64,000 nucleotides of DNA from Daphnia pulex (GCF_021134715.1 NC_060026.1:15243001-15307000); one strand, 5' to 3'. Positions 1-12,590 are shown, counted from the first letter of the stretch. Program-made: numbers and translations. The notes: generated by a model not told the origin, from the sequence alone.

Positions 1-94
1 TCATGATGACGTAATCAACAAAACTGGTGACAAAATGAAAAACCATATTTTTAGTTCTAATTAAATAAATAATTAAGTATAAGATTGACTCACC
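1..94 (-). CDS. 5' end of a partial MATH-BTB gene (unit 0)
   Basis: Only the start of this array member is inside the window. The ATG is at 4-2. Exon 2 begins at 23 after a CAG acceptor, intron 1 is 24-93, and the non-coding first exon ends at 94 before a GTGAGT donor. The arrangement is the same as in the complete units that follow, so the rest of the gene is expected to the left of position 1. Only the initiator codon is visible, so the family assignment rests on array context and splice-site homology. Confidence 0.7.
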
Positions 95-518
95 CAAAAT
101 TAAGAGTTAAGTAACAAAATTGCAAGTAGGCTACGGTGAAGTTGAAATAACAGACTCGACTTATTGATGGTCAACTGGAAACTGAGACCAATTTTTCTAG
201 AACCAGACAACCAGCACTCAAGCAGCAGTGCAGCACCAGCAGGCTAAGAGGAGGGGTTAAGGAAAAGGGGGGTTAGGGTGACGAAAGCAACACGTTGTTG
301 GGGTGGGGGTGAGACCTTGGCATGTCCAGACAGATTTCTAACCCCCTCCTTTTCGTCTAAAACAAACTTGAAATTTAAAATAAAGAAATAACAATTATAC
401 AACTAAACGAGGAAATAAATATTACTAAATATGCAACTGTTTGCCAAAATTTCTGTATTTAAACGACACAGATTACAAATGTTGAATATTACCAAAACAC
501 AATTAACAAAACCAGCGA
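95..518. other. array spacer between units 0 and 1
   Basis: It holds the unit 0 first exon (5' limit unknown), its presumed promoter, and the 3' UTR of unit 1. A motif recurring in most spacers, GTGAGACCTT, is at 309-318 with CATGTCC at 321-327. The unit 1 transcript carries a conserved AATACA-containing 3' UTR block near 452-468. No ORF is supported here. Confidence 0.5.
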
Positions 519-2241
519 TTATAGTTGTAGAAGATAGTCGGTAACATGTTCTGCATCTGGTGGGTTAGCATTAAATACTTGACACACACTTTTTAGAGTC
601 TCCACTTGGTACATTGTGGCCAATTTAATGAGCTGCTTACCACTGGCCCCCGTCATTAAAGAACCGTTGTAAAGGAAATTTAGGAAAATCTTGACAATCT
701 CGACATTGAATTCCGGCCCGAATGTAACGATGGATTTACCTGTGTTACTGATCTTGTTCAAAGAAGCATTCAGGATTGGGCTACGAGCGCATAAAATAAC
801 TCGGTGAGCTTCCATCACTTTAACAGTCCCGACGAATATTTCGACATCCGTCAACTTTTGGTCTGTTGCGGCAGCCCATAAATCCTTCAACCATCCGTCG
901 TCCATCATTTCGTAATAATAATTACCAATCGTGCTGGTCATTTTGATGTCGAAGTCAACTGTTAGGAAAGAATCGACAAAAAAATTCGATGGCGATTCTG
1001 CTGCCACGTGAAGGAGTTCTACGTTTTTCTGAAAATGTTTAGGTTCCATCTTCAACCAAACATTTTTATCAACCTCGTCGGAAATGTCGCAATAAACATC
1101 TTCAACTTTCAACCCAAAGTTACGTTGCTTTACGCATGATAAATGAATCACAGGTTCTCTTACATAGCGGCGTTCGCCATCCTCAACAAACTCGTATTCT
1201 CCAGTGAAGTAGGCAATAAAAATGTCTTCATTTTGATATTTCATCACACATGTGGATTTTCCGTTTTCATCTAATTTCGAGTAACATCGAAATGAAGGTG
1301 ACGTCCCATCATAAAATATTTCCGTTTCTTTCTCCGGCCTGTGTTTGGGAATAATTAAACAAATAAAATAAGCTTTATAACGAATTAAAAAAAAGTTCTT
1401 ACTAGACGTCAACAAAATATTACGTGATTTTAGAAGAAGACGTTTGCTCTTCGGTATTGCTGTTTAAATTTTTCATGATGTTTGTTATTTGAAATGCGTT
1501 AACTTTTTGCAGAGCCAATTTGCATAAACTAGCCAGAGTTGCAAGTTGATAGTATTCAGCTAACTTGAGTAAATCTTCATCTTCAAATGTTCCTTTCGGT
1601 TCGCCAGTGTAGATGAAGTAAAGAAAATTCTCCACAGTTGAAGGTTCCAGGTCATCGAACCGGATCTGAAGAGGACCGCCTTTTCCCGGTTGTTTCTTCT
1701 CGAATTCGTCTGCAAACACGGGACTGCGGGCAGCAAGAATTGATTTGTGTACAGGAAATGTTTTGTTTTTCACGATAAATTCAACGTCCGCCAGATTTTG
1801 TTGATTTTTCAGAGCAGCCCATAATTGAGACTTAGCAAGACGATCGCTCAGTTGATAGGAATAGTGGGAATCAGTTCCTTCAATGCAAATTCGAAACGAA
1901 AAAGTGAAGTTTCCTAAGAACTTTTCGGCAAGATCAATGCCGGTGAATAACTGCAGACTTCCTTCATCGCCGATTTCTTCTTCATAAATACACGTCATCT
2001 TTTCTGGGCAAATGCCACTACCTTGCAATCCAAATTTTACGTCTTTCACTTTCATTCCCATTTTTCTGAGATCAATTGCCACCAAAAATAAAACGGGATC
2101 CACCGAGTAGTTCTTCAAACCCACACGGAAAACTTTTTCTCCACGAAACGAAATCATTTTCGACGCGATCGTCATCGGTTCTTCCTCGACATTCTCCAGG
2201 ATCCATTCGTACGGCACAATCATCATTGCTTTCCATGTCAT
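519..2241 (-). CDS. double MATH-BTB protein, unit 1
   Basis: Two coding exons, 1424-2241 and 519-1338, join in frame to 545 residues; the 85-nt intron runs GTAATA...CACAG. Module A has a degenerate MATH/TRAF-like region (about 10-138, opening with VPYEWILENVEEEP) and a BTB domain (about 140-247, with TFPVHKSILAARSPVF and FIYTG). Module B has another MATH-like region (273-430) and a BTB (433-535, with VMEAHRVILCARSPIL and FLYTG). The junction codon is ACG (Thr). A non-coding first exon ends at 2331 (GTAAGT donor), and an in-frame TGA in it excludes an upstream start. By family knowledge, BTB domains dimerise and bind Cullin-3 while MATH domains bind substrate; cytoplasmic or nuclear location is inferred, since there is no signal peptide or membrane segment. 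If the intron is kept, translation stops at once and a 273-residue single-module protein results. Confidence 0.8.
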
Positions 2242-2331
2242 GATGACGTAATCAACAAAACTGGTGATAAAATGGAAACCGTATTGTTAATTCTAATTGA
2301 AATTATTAAGAAATTATTTTGTCGACTTACC

Positions 2332-2710
2332 AAAAATTAAGAGTTGAATAACAAAATTTTCAAGTACGGTAAAATTCCACTCGACTAGCTGCTGTTCAAC
2401 AGGAAACTGAAAGAAATTTTTCTAGAACTTGCACATCGAACAGGCTAAGTGAGAGGAGGGGTTAAGAAATAAAGGAAGGGTTGACAAAGGCGACACAAAG
2501 CCTCGTGAGACCTTGAGATTCAGACTACCTCCCCCCTCCACCTAAAACAAACTTTAAAAAGTTGAAACAAAAGTTACAAAATTAAGAAAACAAAAATAAA
2601 AAAATTATAAAATATTCAAATGTTTTCCAAAAATGTCTGTATTTAAATGACATGGATACACATCTAGTGTGGAATATTCAATCAAAGAATTACGGTGACT
2701 CAACCGGCAA
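2332..2710. other. array spacer between units 1 and 2
   Basis: It contains the unit 1 first exon and presumed promoter and the unit 2 3' UTR. The recurrent GTGAGACCTT block is at 2505-2514, and the AATACA 3' UTR block of unit 2 lies near 2636-2652. No TATA box was recognised. Confidence 0.45.
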
Positions 2711-4466
2711 TTACAGCTCTAGGAGATAGTTGGTAACTTGTTCTGCATCCGGTGGGCTGGCACTGAGTAGCTGACAAATATTTTTCAACGTCTCCACTTC
2801 GTACATTGCGGCCAATTGACTCATCTGCATAACTTTGGGACACACTTTTAAACGACCGGTGTAAAGGAATTTTAAAAAGTAATGCAAAACATCTTTGTCG
2901 AATTCCACCCCGAATGTGACGATTGATTTCTCTGCGTTGCTGATCAGAGAAGAATTCAGGACAGGGCTCCGGGCGCATAAAATAACTCGGTGGGCTTCCA
3001 TTAATTTAAAAGTTCCGACAAATATTTCAACATCCGTCAACTTCTTGTTTATCGCGGCAGCCCATAAATCCTTACACCAATTTTCGTCCATCAACTCGTA
3101 ATGATAATTTTCGATCGTACAGACCGTTTTGATGTCGAAGATAATTTCAAAATTACGTTGATAACTAAACTCCAATGTTTCAAATTGGACGGTGAAGTGT
3201 TGGAGTAATTCTGAGTTTTCTGATTTCTTCGGTTCCATTTTGTACCATTGATTGGGTTCCTGCAGGCTGCAATAAACATCTTCAATTTTCAAGCCGAATC
3301 TTTTATGCTTGGCACATGTAACATGAATGACAGCTTTAGTGATACGGTGTTCACCGAAATGCCCAGCAGTGATGTAAGCGAAAAACAATTGTTCCTTTTG
3401 ATACTCCATTATACATTTTCGTTCTCCCATATTGGATTCGTGGTAGTCACTATACGTTATCCTGTCAAACCACATAGTGCATCGAAAAGTAGGCGTCCGT
3501 TCAAAAGATATTTCCGTGTCTTTTTCCGGCCTGAACGGAACAAAATTATTAAAAAAACATGTACATTAATATAAATTAGGTAAATGAATAATAAATAAAA
3601 GAAACAAACTGTTACATGATTAGGGAAGAAGAAAGTACTCCAACTCCATCATTTAAACATTCCATGAATTTCGTCAAATCCGTTGCTCTAGTTTCACTCA
3701 GAGCAACATGACACATGAAAGCCAGTGTAAAGTCTTCGTCACTACGGCCGTACTCTCTAGTTAATTCCTGCAACTTTTCATCTGCCAATGTTCCCATTGT
3801 CTCGCCCGTGTAGATAAAGTGAAGAAATTTCTCGACAGTTGAAGGATCCACTCCATCGATCCGGATCTGATGAGGAACGTTTTTTACCGGCTGTAGGACC
3901 TTCTCGAATTCATTCTCAAATTCGACTGCAAACGCTCGGCGGGCAGCAAGAATGGCTTTGTGTGCAGGAAATGTCTTGTCTTTCACGATTAATTCAACGT
4001 CTGCCAGATGCTGTTGATTTTTTAAAGCAGCCCATAATTGATCCTTGGCAAGACGATCAGACAGTAGATAAAAATATTTATCGGGATAATTTCCTGAAAT
4101 GACGATTCGAAACGCAATCGTGCAGTTTCCAACAATTTTCTTGTCTAGTACAGTTTTGAATAAGTCTAGATTATACATGTCGTTATCGCTGATTTCCTCG
4201 TTCTTCATTTTCTTCATCTTTGCTGGACCAGTACCATCACCTTGTATTCCGTACGTTACGTCTAATACTTCCATTCCGATTTTGTTGAGATCAAATACCA
4301 CGAAAAACAAAACGGGATCTACCGCGTGATTCTTCAAACCCACACGGAATACTTTTTCGCCTCGAAACGAAATCATTTTCGACGCGATCGTCATCGGTTC
4401 TTCTCCGACATTCTCCAGAATCCATTCGTATGGCACAGTCATCATTGCGTACGATTCCGACGTCAT
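2711..4466 (-). CDS. double MATH-BTB protein, unit 2
   Basis: Exons 3616-4466 and 2711-3530 are separated by an 85-nt intron and give 556 residues. The start is the ATG at 4466, just inside exon 2 (acceptor at 4485/4486); the first exon ends at 4557. The module A BTB is unusual: after AHKAILAAR the common SPVFADEF is replaced by RAFAVEFENEFEKV, and the helix after FIYTGE is lengthened (TREYGRSDEDFTLAFMC), so its fold may differ from its neighbours. Module B belongs to the FRCT-type subgroup (also units 3, 5, 7 and 12) and keeps VMEAHRVILCARSP with L for V in the first position. The junction codon is ATG. Confidence 0.78.
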
Positions 4467-4557
4467 GATGACGTATTTTACAAAACTGGTGATAATATGG
4501 AAAACAGCGTTGTTAATTCTAATTGAGATGATTTAGAAAATATTTCTTCGACTTACC

Positions 4558-4935
4558 CAAAATTAAGAGTTGAATGACAAAAACAAATTGTAATTTTAGT
4601 GAAATCAACTTGTGTTTTTGGTGGAATTAATCTCCAGCCTCGACTAGATGCTGGTCAACAGTAAACTGAAGAAATCTTTCTAGAACCAGTAGGCTAAGCC
4701 GGGGGAGGGGAGCAACAATGGCGACAATAAGCCACGTGAGACCTCAGGCTATACCATACCCCTCACCTAAAACAACCTTTAAAGTTGAAACAAAAGAAAC
4801 TAAATTCAGAAAACCAAAACTAACAAAAAATTAAAAATAAATACGTAAATGATTCCCAAAATTTTCTGTATTTAAACGACATAGATACACAACTCATGTG
4901 GAATATTCAATCAAAGAATTACGGTGACTCGACGA
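4558..4935. other. array spacer between units 2 and 3
   Basis: It holds the unit 2 first exon and promoter region and the unit 3 3' UTR. An E-box core CACGTG (4733-4738) overlaps the recurrent GTGAGACCTC block (4736-4745). The AATACA block of the unit 3 3' UTR is near 4865-4881. Confidence 0.45.
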
Positions 4936-6665
4936 TTACAGCTCTAAAAGAAAGTTAGTTAATTGTTCTGCATCCGGTGGGCTGGCACTGAGTAGCTGAC
5001 AAATATTTTTCAACGTCTCCACTTCGTACATCGCGGCCAATTTACTTAACTGCATAGTGTTTGCATTCCAATCCGGACTCCACTCTAAACGGCCGGTGTA
5101 AAGGAATTTCAAGAAACAATACACAATACTTTTATCGAATTCCATCCCGAATGTGACGATAGATTTCTCCGTGTTGCTGATCTTGCTTAGAGACTCATTC
5201 AGGATTGGGCTCCGGGCGCATAAAATAACTCGATGAGCTTCCATCATTTTAACAGTCCCAAAAAATATTTCAACATCAGTAAATTTTTGTTGTGTTGCGG
5301 CAACCCATAAATTCTTCATCCAATGTTTGTCCATCATCGCGTAATAAGAATTTTCAATCGTGCTGACGACTTTAATGTCAAAGTCGAATTGAATTGGGCG
5401 TTTCATGCTGCGTTGAAAATCCAAGTTCCATTTGACGGTAAAATGTTGAAGTAATTCTGCGTTTTCTTTTGATTTCTTCGCTTCCATTTTGAACCACTGA
5501 TCCTGTCCCTTTTTGCTGCAATAAATATCCACAACTTTAAAGCCGAATCTTCGATGTTTGGCGCATATCAAATGAATCAAAGGTTGATGGTTTTCTACGT
5601 AATCTTCAGTGATGTAAGCGAAAAACAATTGTTCATCTTGATATTCCATTATACATTTTGGAAATCCAATTTCAGATGTAGTGAAACTATCGAATCGCAA
5701 AGTGCATCGAAAAGTGGACATTCGATCAAAAGATATTTCAATATCTTTTTCCGGCCTGATGAGAATAGAAAATGTATAAATTAAGAAAACTGAGCAAATT
5801 AACATTAAATAAAGGAAACGAACTATTACATGATTTTTGAAGGATAAACTGCATCAATTTCATCATTTAAACTGTCCATCAGTTTTGCCATCGCCGTTTC
5901 ATTCATTTCCATCAGAGCAGTTTCGCCAATTGTATACAAAGTTGGCGAATTGTACCTACGAGCTAACTTGAACAATTTTTCATCTGCCAACGTTCCCAAT
6001 AACTCTCCTGTGTAGATGAAGTGAAGAAAATTCAACATGGTTGAAGGTTCTGCTTCGATTTCGATTCGGATCAGATGAGGGCCGTCTTTTCCCGGTTGTA
6101 TTTTCTCGAATTCGTCTGCAAACACTCGACTGCGGGCAGCAAGGATGGCTTTGTGTGCAGGATATGATTTGTCTTTCACGACAAATTTAACGTCCGCCAG
6201 ATTCTGTTGATTTTCTAAAGCAGCCCACAATTGCGACTTGGCAAGTCGATCACACAGTCGATAACCATAGGATTCTGAATTTCCTGTGATGACAATTCGA
6301 AACATAAACGTGCAACTTCCAACAATCTTCTTGTCAAGTATAGTATTAAATAAGTGAAGATTTTCACAGTAGCCGATATTTTCCATTTTCATTGGCTTCA
6401 TGATTGCTGGACCTGTGCCACTACCTTGGATTCCGTACATGACATCTTCCACTTCCATTCCGATTTTGTTGAGATAAGTTACCACGAAAAACAAAATGGA
6501 ATATTCGGCGTAGTTCTTCAACCCAACTCGGAAAACTTTTTCGCCTCCAAACGAAATCATTTTCGATGTAATAGTCATGGGTTCTTCCTCGACATTTTCC
6601 AGTATCCACTCGTATGGCACAATCATCTTCGGGCGAGTTTTCGAGGTTCCAAACAAGGCAAACAT
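4936..6665 (-). CDS. double MATH-BTB protein, unit 3
   Basis: Exons 5830-6665 and 4936-5755 with a 74-nt intron encode 551 residues. The ATG that most units use (in GTCATCATG) is changed to GTCATCTTT here, so the start is taken as the next in-frame ATG at 6665, giving an N-terminus MFALFGTSKTRPK before MIVPYEW. The first exon ends at 6777. Module A ends in the divergent tail MNETAMAKLMDSLNDEIDAV, which is also found in the broken unit 5. Module B is FRCT-type. Both BTB cores (AHKAILAARSRVF; MEAHRVILCARSPIL) are intact. Confidence 0.78.
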
Positions 6666-6777
6666 CTTGGATTTAAAGATGACGTAATTAACAAAACTGG
6701 TGACAATAAAGATAGCCACATTGTTAATTTTAATTTTACATAATCACATGAATAGAAAATAATTGAATCGACTCACC

Positions 6778-7139
6778 AAAAATTAAGAGTTGAATAACAA
6801 AAAATATCAGAAACAGAATTGTAGTACGGTGCAATGAACTGCCAGACTGGACTAGTCACAGGTTAACAATAAACTGAATAAAACGAGGGAAAGGGTCAAG
6901 AAAATAGGGAGGGGTGGGTGATGACGATGGCGAAACGAAATAAAAGGGGGCGGTGAGACCTTGACGAATGACGACATGTCCAAAAAGGTATGTCTATCCT
7001 CCTTCCTAAAAAATTTGAACAAACGAAACAAAAGTAATAAAATCAAAAGAGATGTAAATTATACTAATATTTTACAAAGAATTATGTATTAAAACGACAT
7101 AAATACATAACACATGTTGTATCATATTTAATAACATAA
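6778..7139. other. array spacer between units 3 and 4
   Basis: It holds the unit 3 first exon and promoter region and the unit 4 3' UTR. GTGAGACCTT is at 6953-6962 and CATGTCC at 6975-6981. The 3' UTR block is present as AATACA near 7085-7100 on the minus strand. Confidence 0.45.
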
Positions 7140-8879
7140 TTACGGCATCTCATCCAATGGTTCTAGCTGAATAAGAGAGTCGCTCAGTTCTTCAACATCT
7201 TGTAAGCGATTGAGTAACTGACACACATTCTTCAATGTCTCCACTTGGTACATAGTAGCCAATCTGCTAAGTTGTTGGCTGCCGTCAGTAGTTTTTAACG
7301 ATCCGGTGTAAAGGAAATTTAGGAAATTCTCGACAACTTCGACATCGAATTCCGCCCTGAAAGTGAAGACATATGATTCTGTGATTTTGATCTTGTTAAA
7401 ACACTCATTAATGACAGGACTACGAGCGCATAGGATAACTCGATGGGCTTCCATCACTTTAACAGTTCCGACAAATATTTCGACATCCGTCAACTTCCGG
7501 TTGGTTGCTGCCAACCAAAATTCAGTAGACCAAGATTCGTCCATCATCTCGTAGTAATAGTTGCCAATCATGCTGGTGGTGTTGATGTGGAAGTAGACTC
7601 GGAATTGAAGATTTCCTTTACTAAAACCCGAAAGAGCTTGTAGGGTGAAGTGAAGTAATTCTTCGTTTTTCTGATGATATTTCGGTTCCATTTTAAACCA
7701 TCGATTATATCCCAGCGAGCCCGATTCCTGCATGAGGCAGTAAATATCTTCAACTTTCAGACCAAAGCTGCGATGCTTGGCGCATGTTAAATGAATCACA
7801 GGTTTACTAATTCCTTCTTGTTTAGATTGTGAATCAATTTCTTTTTTTTCAGTGAAGTAAGCAGTAAAAATATTCTCATTTAGATACTGCATTACACTTG
7901 TGGTTTGGCCATTTTCAGATTTCTTCAATAGCCAAGGGCATCGGAAGGTAGGCTTCGTTCGATCAAACATTATTTCCGTTTCTTCCTCTGGCCTGTGTAA
8001 AAAGGGCAATAGTTAACAAACAAATATCAGCGAAACCTAACATGTTAGAAAAAAAATATATTACATAATTTTGGAAGAGTAAAGTTCTTCGGGATTGCTG
8101 TTTAAATAATTGGTGACTTTCGCCATTTGCATGGCATCTGTTTTCTTCAAAGCATGTTGACATAAACTAGACAGAATTTTAAGTTGATAACGATCAGCTA
8201 ACTTGAGCAATTCTTCATCTGCAAATGTTCCAATCGATTCTCCCGTGTAGATGAAGTGAAGAAAATTCAACACAGTAGAAGGTTCCGCTCTGGGTTCTAT
8301 TCGGATCTGTTGAAGACCATTTCTTCCCGGTTGTTTCTTCTCGAATTCGGCTGCAAATACTCGACTACGGGCAGCAAGAATGGCTTTGTGCGCAGGAAAT
8401 ATCTTGTCCTTCACGACAAATTCAACGTCCGCTAGATGTTTTTGAATTATTAGAGCAGCCCATAATTGATCCTTGGCCAGACGATCGGATAGTTGATAGG
8501 AATAGCCGGGATCAGTTTCTACGATGCAAATTCGAAACACAAACGTGCGATTTCCAATTAACTTCTTGGGAAATGTCATGGTGAATAGCTGCAGATTTCC
8601 TACTTTGCCGAACTCATGATTCGTCATTTTCTTCATCGTTACATTTTCTTGAAATCCGAATTTTATGCCGTCCACTTTCATCCCGATTTTTCCGAGATCA
8701 ATCGACATGAAGAACAAAACGGGATTCATTTCGTGATTCTTCAAACCCACACGGAAAACTTTTTCGCCTCGAAACAAAATCATTTTTGATGCGATCGTCA
8801 TCGGTTCATCTTCAAGATTTCCCGGAATCCACTCGTACGGCAAAATCATCTTCGGGTTACCAAACAAAATGGACGTCAT
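7140..8879 (-). CDS. double MATH-BTB protein, unit 4
   Basis: Exons 8065-8879 and 7140-7992 with a 72-nt intron give 555 residues. It starts MTSILFGNPKMILPYEW; a reading frame extending further upstream is intron 1 sequence (exon 2 begins at 8898, first exon ends at 8972). Module A carries AHKAILAARSRVF and FIYTGE. Module B is of the FRCPWLLKK type, with a longer N-terminal part than FRCT-type members and a C-terminal tail ending LEPLDEMP. With the broken unit 5 it forms a two-gene block that resembles units 6 plus 7, at an offset of about 3.6 kb. Confidence 0.78.
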
Positions 8880-8972
8880 GTTGACGTGTTTCCCAAAACT
8901 GGTGAAAATATGGTAAAAAACAGTATTGATAATCCTAATTGAAAATATTAGAAAATATTCGTTCAACTCACC

Positions 8973-9393
8973 AAAATTAAGATTTGATTAACCAAAAAAT
9001 CTGAAAAATCAATTCTTTGGTATAGGTTATGGTAAAATCTATCAGACTCGACAGGTTGCTGGTCAGAAGTAAACTGCAGAAATTTTTCTAGAACCAGTAG
9101 TACCTCTTCCCCAGGCTAAGCCAGGGGAGGGGTTAAGAAATTTAAGAGGAGGGGACAACAATGGCGACAATAAGCCACGTGAGACCTTGAGATTCAGACT
9201 ATACCCTCCCCCTCACTTAAAACAAACTTTAAAGTTGAAACAAAAGTTACAAAATTGAGAAAACAAAAACCGCAAAAACTAATAGGCACAATTCGGAAAT
9301 ATGCAAATGTTTCGCAAAAATGTCTGTATTTAAACGACTTCGATACAAAACAAATGTGGAATATTCAATTAATTACGGTGACTCAACCGGCCA
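8973..9393. other. array spacer between units 4 and 5
   Basis: It holds the unit 4 first exon and promoter region and the 3' flank of unit 5. CACGTG is at 9176-9181, overlapping GTGAGACCTT at 9179-9188. Most of this spacer is nearly identical to 12591-13009. Confidence 0.5.
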
Positions 9394-10480
9394 TTATAAA
9401 TCTAGAAGAAAGTTGGTCAGTTCTTCTCCATCCGGTGGTTTGGCACTGAGTAGCTGACAAATATTTTTCAACGTCTCCACTTTAAACATTGTGGCCAATT
9501 GACTCATCTGCTTAACTTTGGGACACACTTTTAAACGACCGGTGTAAAGGAATTTTAAAAAGTAACGCACAATATCTATATCGAATTCCTCCCCGAATGT
9601 GACGATAGACTTTTCTGTGTTGCTGATCTTATTCAACATGATATTCAGGACAGGACTCTGGGCGGATAGGATAACTCGATGAGCTTCCATTATTTTAACT
9701 GTCCCGATAAAGATTTCCACATCAGTAAACTTTTGTTTTTTGGCAGCAGTCGAAAAATTCTTTAACCAATCGTCGTCCATCATTTCGTAATAATAATTAC
9801 CAATCGTACTGACCGTTTTGATGTCAAAGTTGAATTCAAGGTACCGATTGCTGCAAGTAAAATCCAATTTCCATTTGAAGGTGAAGTGTTGAATTAATTC
9901 AGCACTGTTTTTTAATTTCTTCGGTTCCATTTTGAACCACTGATTCTGTCCCTTTAGGTTGCAATAAATATCCACAACTTTCAAGCCGAATCTTCGATGC
10001 TTGGCGCATGTAAAATGAATCAAAGGTTTACTTATACGGTTTTCGCGGAAATGTCCAGTGACGTAAGCGAAAAAGAAATCTTCCTTTTGATATTTCATTA
10101 TACATTTTGGACTTCCAATTTCGGATTTATCAAAACTATCGAGTCGCATAGTGCATCGAAAAGTGGACATCCGATCAAAAGATATTTCCGTGTCTTTTTC
10201 CGGCCTGATGAGAATAATAAATGTATAAATTAAGAAAAATGAGCAAATTAATATTAAATAAAGGAAACGAACTATTTACATGATTTTTGAAGGATAAACT
10301 GCATCAATTTCATCATTTAAACTGTCCATCAGTTTTGCCATCGCCGTTTCATTCATTTCCATCAGAGCAGTTTCGCCAATTGTATTCAAAGTTGGCGAAT
10401 TGTACCTATGAGCTAACTTGAACAATTTTTCATCTGCCAACGTTCCCAATAACTCTCCTGTGTAGATGAAGTGAAGAAAA
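9394..10480 (-). pseudogene. truncated, chimeric MATH-BTB unit 5
   Basis: Exon B (9394-10204) is fully open and nearly identical to exon B of unit 7 (13010-13820). Of exon A only the last 200 nt remain (10280-10480); the frame then runs abruptly into spacer sequence like that at 6880-7100. The start codon, the MATH-like part, most of the BTB and the first exon are missing. The intron and the A remnant match unit 3 (5755-6030), while exon B matches unit 7, so the unit is a mosaic. Exon B alone could not be expressed as in its neighbours unless an unseen upstream exon is used. Confidence 0.8.
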
Positions 10481-10735
10481 AGGGGTCAAGAAAATAGAGA
10501 GGGTGGGTGAAGACGAAACGAAACAACAAGGGGGTGTGTGCTGGTGAAACCTTGACACACATGTCCAAAACTGTCTATCCTCCTTCCTAAAACAAACTTT
10601 AAATATTAAAACAAAATAAAAAAATAAAAAGGGATACAATTTAAACAAGTTAAGCAAATATCATACATGAAATTCTGTATTTGCATTACTTAAATAATTA
10701 AATACACAACACATGTATAATCTTCAATTAACGAA
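10481..10735. other. array spacer between units 5 and 6
   Basis: This is spacer sequence fused directly to the truncated exon A of unit 5. The variant GTGAAACCTT is at 10544-10553. The unit 6 3' UTR contributes an AATACA element near 10670-10685. Confidence 0.4.
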
Positions 10736-12497
10736 TTACGGCAACTGTATTGATGATTCTACCTGTAAGAGAGAGTCGCTCAGTTCTTTAATATCTGGTA
10801 CGCGATTAATTAGTTGACACACATTTGTCAATGTCTCCACTTCATACATAGTCGCCAATTTACCAAGTTGATGGCCGCCGTCAGTCGTTTTTAAAGATCC
10901 GGTGTAAAGGAAATTTAGGAAATTCTTGACAATCTCGACATCGAATTCCGCCTCGAATGTGACGATGGATTTCCCGGTGTGGTTGATCTTGTTCAAAGAA
11001 GAATTCAGGACAGGACTCCGGGCGCATAAAATAACTCGGTGGGCTTCCATCAGCTTAACAGTCCCGACTAAGATTTCGACATCCGTTAACTTCTGATTTA
11101 AAGCTGCCATCCAAAAATCTGTCGGCCATTTGTCGTCCATCATCTCGTAGTAATAATTGCTTATCGTGCTGACCGTTTTAATATGAAAGTATACTCGAGA
11201 TTCAAGTTTTCCTTGGCTGAAATCAAAAAGAGCTTGTACGGTGAAGTGTAGTAGTTCTGCGTTTTCCTGGTGATATTTCGGTTCCATTTTTAACCATATT
11301 TTATATCCTCGCGTGCCTGATTGCTGCATGCCGCAGTAGACATCCTCAACTTTCAAACCGAATCTTCGATGCTTGGCACATGCAAAATGAATCACAAGTT
11401 TACCGTAATCGCCTTGGTTCAATTGCAAATCAATTTGTTTTTCTTCAGTGAAGTAAGAAATAAAAATATCCTCATTTTGATACTGCATCACACATATGGT
11501 TTGGCCATTTTCAGCTTTTTTCAATAGCCAAGGGCATCGAAAGGTAGGCGTCGTTCGATCAAAAATTATTTCCGTTTCTTCCTCTGGTCTGTGTAAAATT
11601 GGCAAAAGTTGAACAAAAATTATCGAAACCAAATTCGAGCATGATGTGGAAAATACAAAAGAAAGGAAAATATTACATGATTTTGGAAGAGGTAAGATCT
11701 TCGGCGTTGCTGTTTAAATATTTGATGACTTTCGCCATTTGCATGGCACCTGTTTTCTTCAGAGCAAGTTTACATAGTCCAGTCAGAGTTTTTAGTTTGT
11801 AGTGATCAGCTAATTTGAGCAATTCTTCATCTGCCAACGTTTCCATCGGTTCTCCTGTGTAAATGAAGTGCAGAAAATTCAACACAGTTGAAGGTTTTGC
11901 TCCATCCATTCGGATCTGATGAGGAACGTCTAGTTGAATTTTTTCGAATTCGTCTGCAAACACGGGACTTCGGGCAGCAAGAATGGCTCTGTTTGCAGGG
12001 AATGTCTTGTCTTTCACGATAAAAACAACGTCGAGCAGATCCTGTTGATTTTTGAGAGCAGCCCATAATTGATCCTTGGCAAGACGATCGCAGAGTTGAT
12101 AGGAATAGCCGGGATCAGTTCCTCCAATGCAAATTCGAAACATAATTTTGAATTTTCCAACGAACTTCTTTTTAGGAAATTTTATGGTGAATAGCTGTAA
12201 ACTTCCTTCATCACCGATGTCCTGGTTTTTCAATTTCGCCATCTTTGCTACTCCATTGTCAATACCTGGTTTTCCGTACATGACATCTTCCACTTTCATA
12301 CCGATTTTATCGAGATCAATTGCCAACAAAAACAAAACGGGATTCAGTGCGTGATTCTTCAAACCCACACGGAAAACTCTTTTGCCACGAAATAAAATCA
12401 TATTCGACGCGATCGTCATTGGTTCTTCCTCGATATTCTCCAGAATCCACTCGTACGGCAAAATCATCTTCGGGTTACCAAACAAAATGGACGTCAT
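10736..12497 (-). CDS. double MATH-BTB protein, unit 6
   Basis: Exons 11677-12497 and 10736-11588 with an 88-nt intron give 557 residues. Exon B begins with A rather than the usual G, so the junction codon is ATA (Ile). The start is MTSILFGNPKM, as in unit 4; the first exon ends at 12590. The module A BTB has ANRAILAARSPVF, with N in place of the usual H of the HK motif. Module B is of FRCPWLLKK type with the tail VESSIQLP. Its 5' region matches that of unit 4 closely, consistent with duplication of a two-gene block. Confidence 0.78.
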
Positions 12498-12590
12498 GTT
12501 GACGTGTTTCCCAAAACTGGTGAAAATATGGTAAAAAACAGTATTAATAATCCAAATTGAAAGAATTAGAAAATATTCGTTCAACTCACC

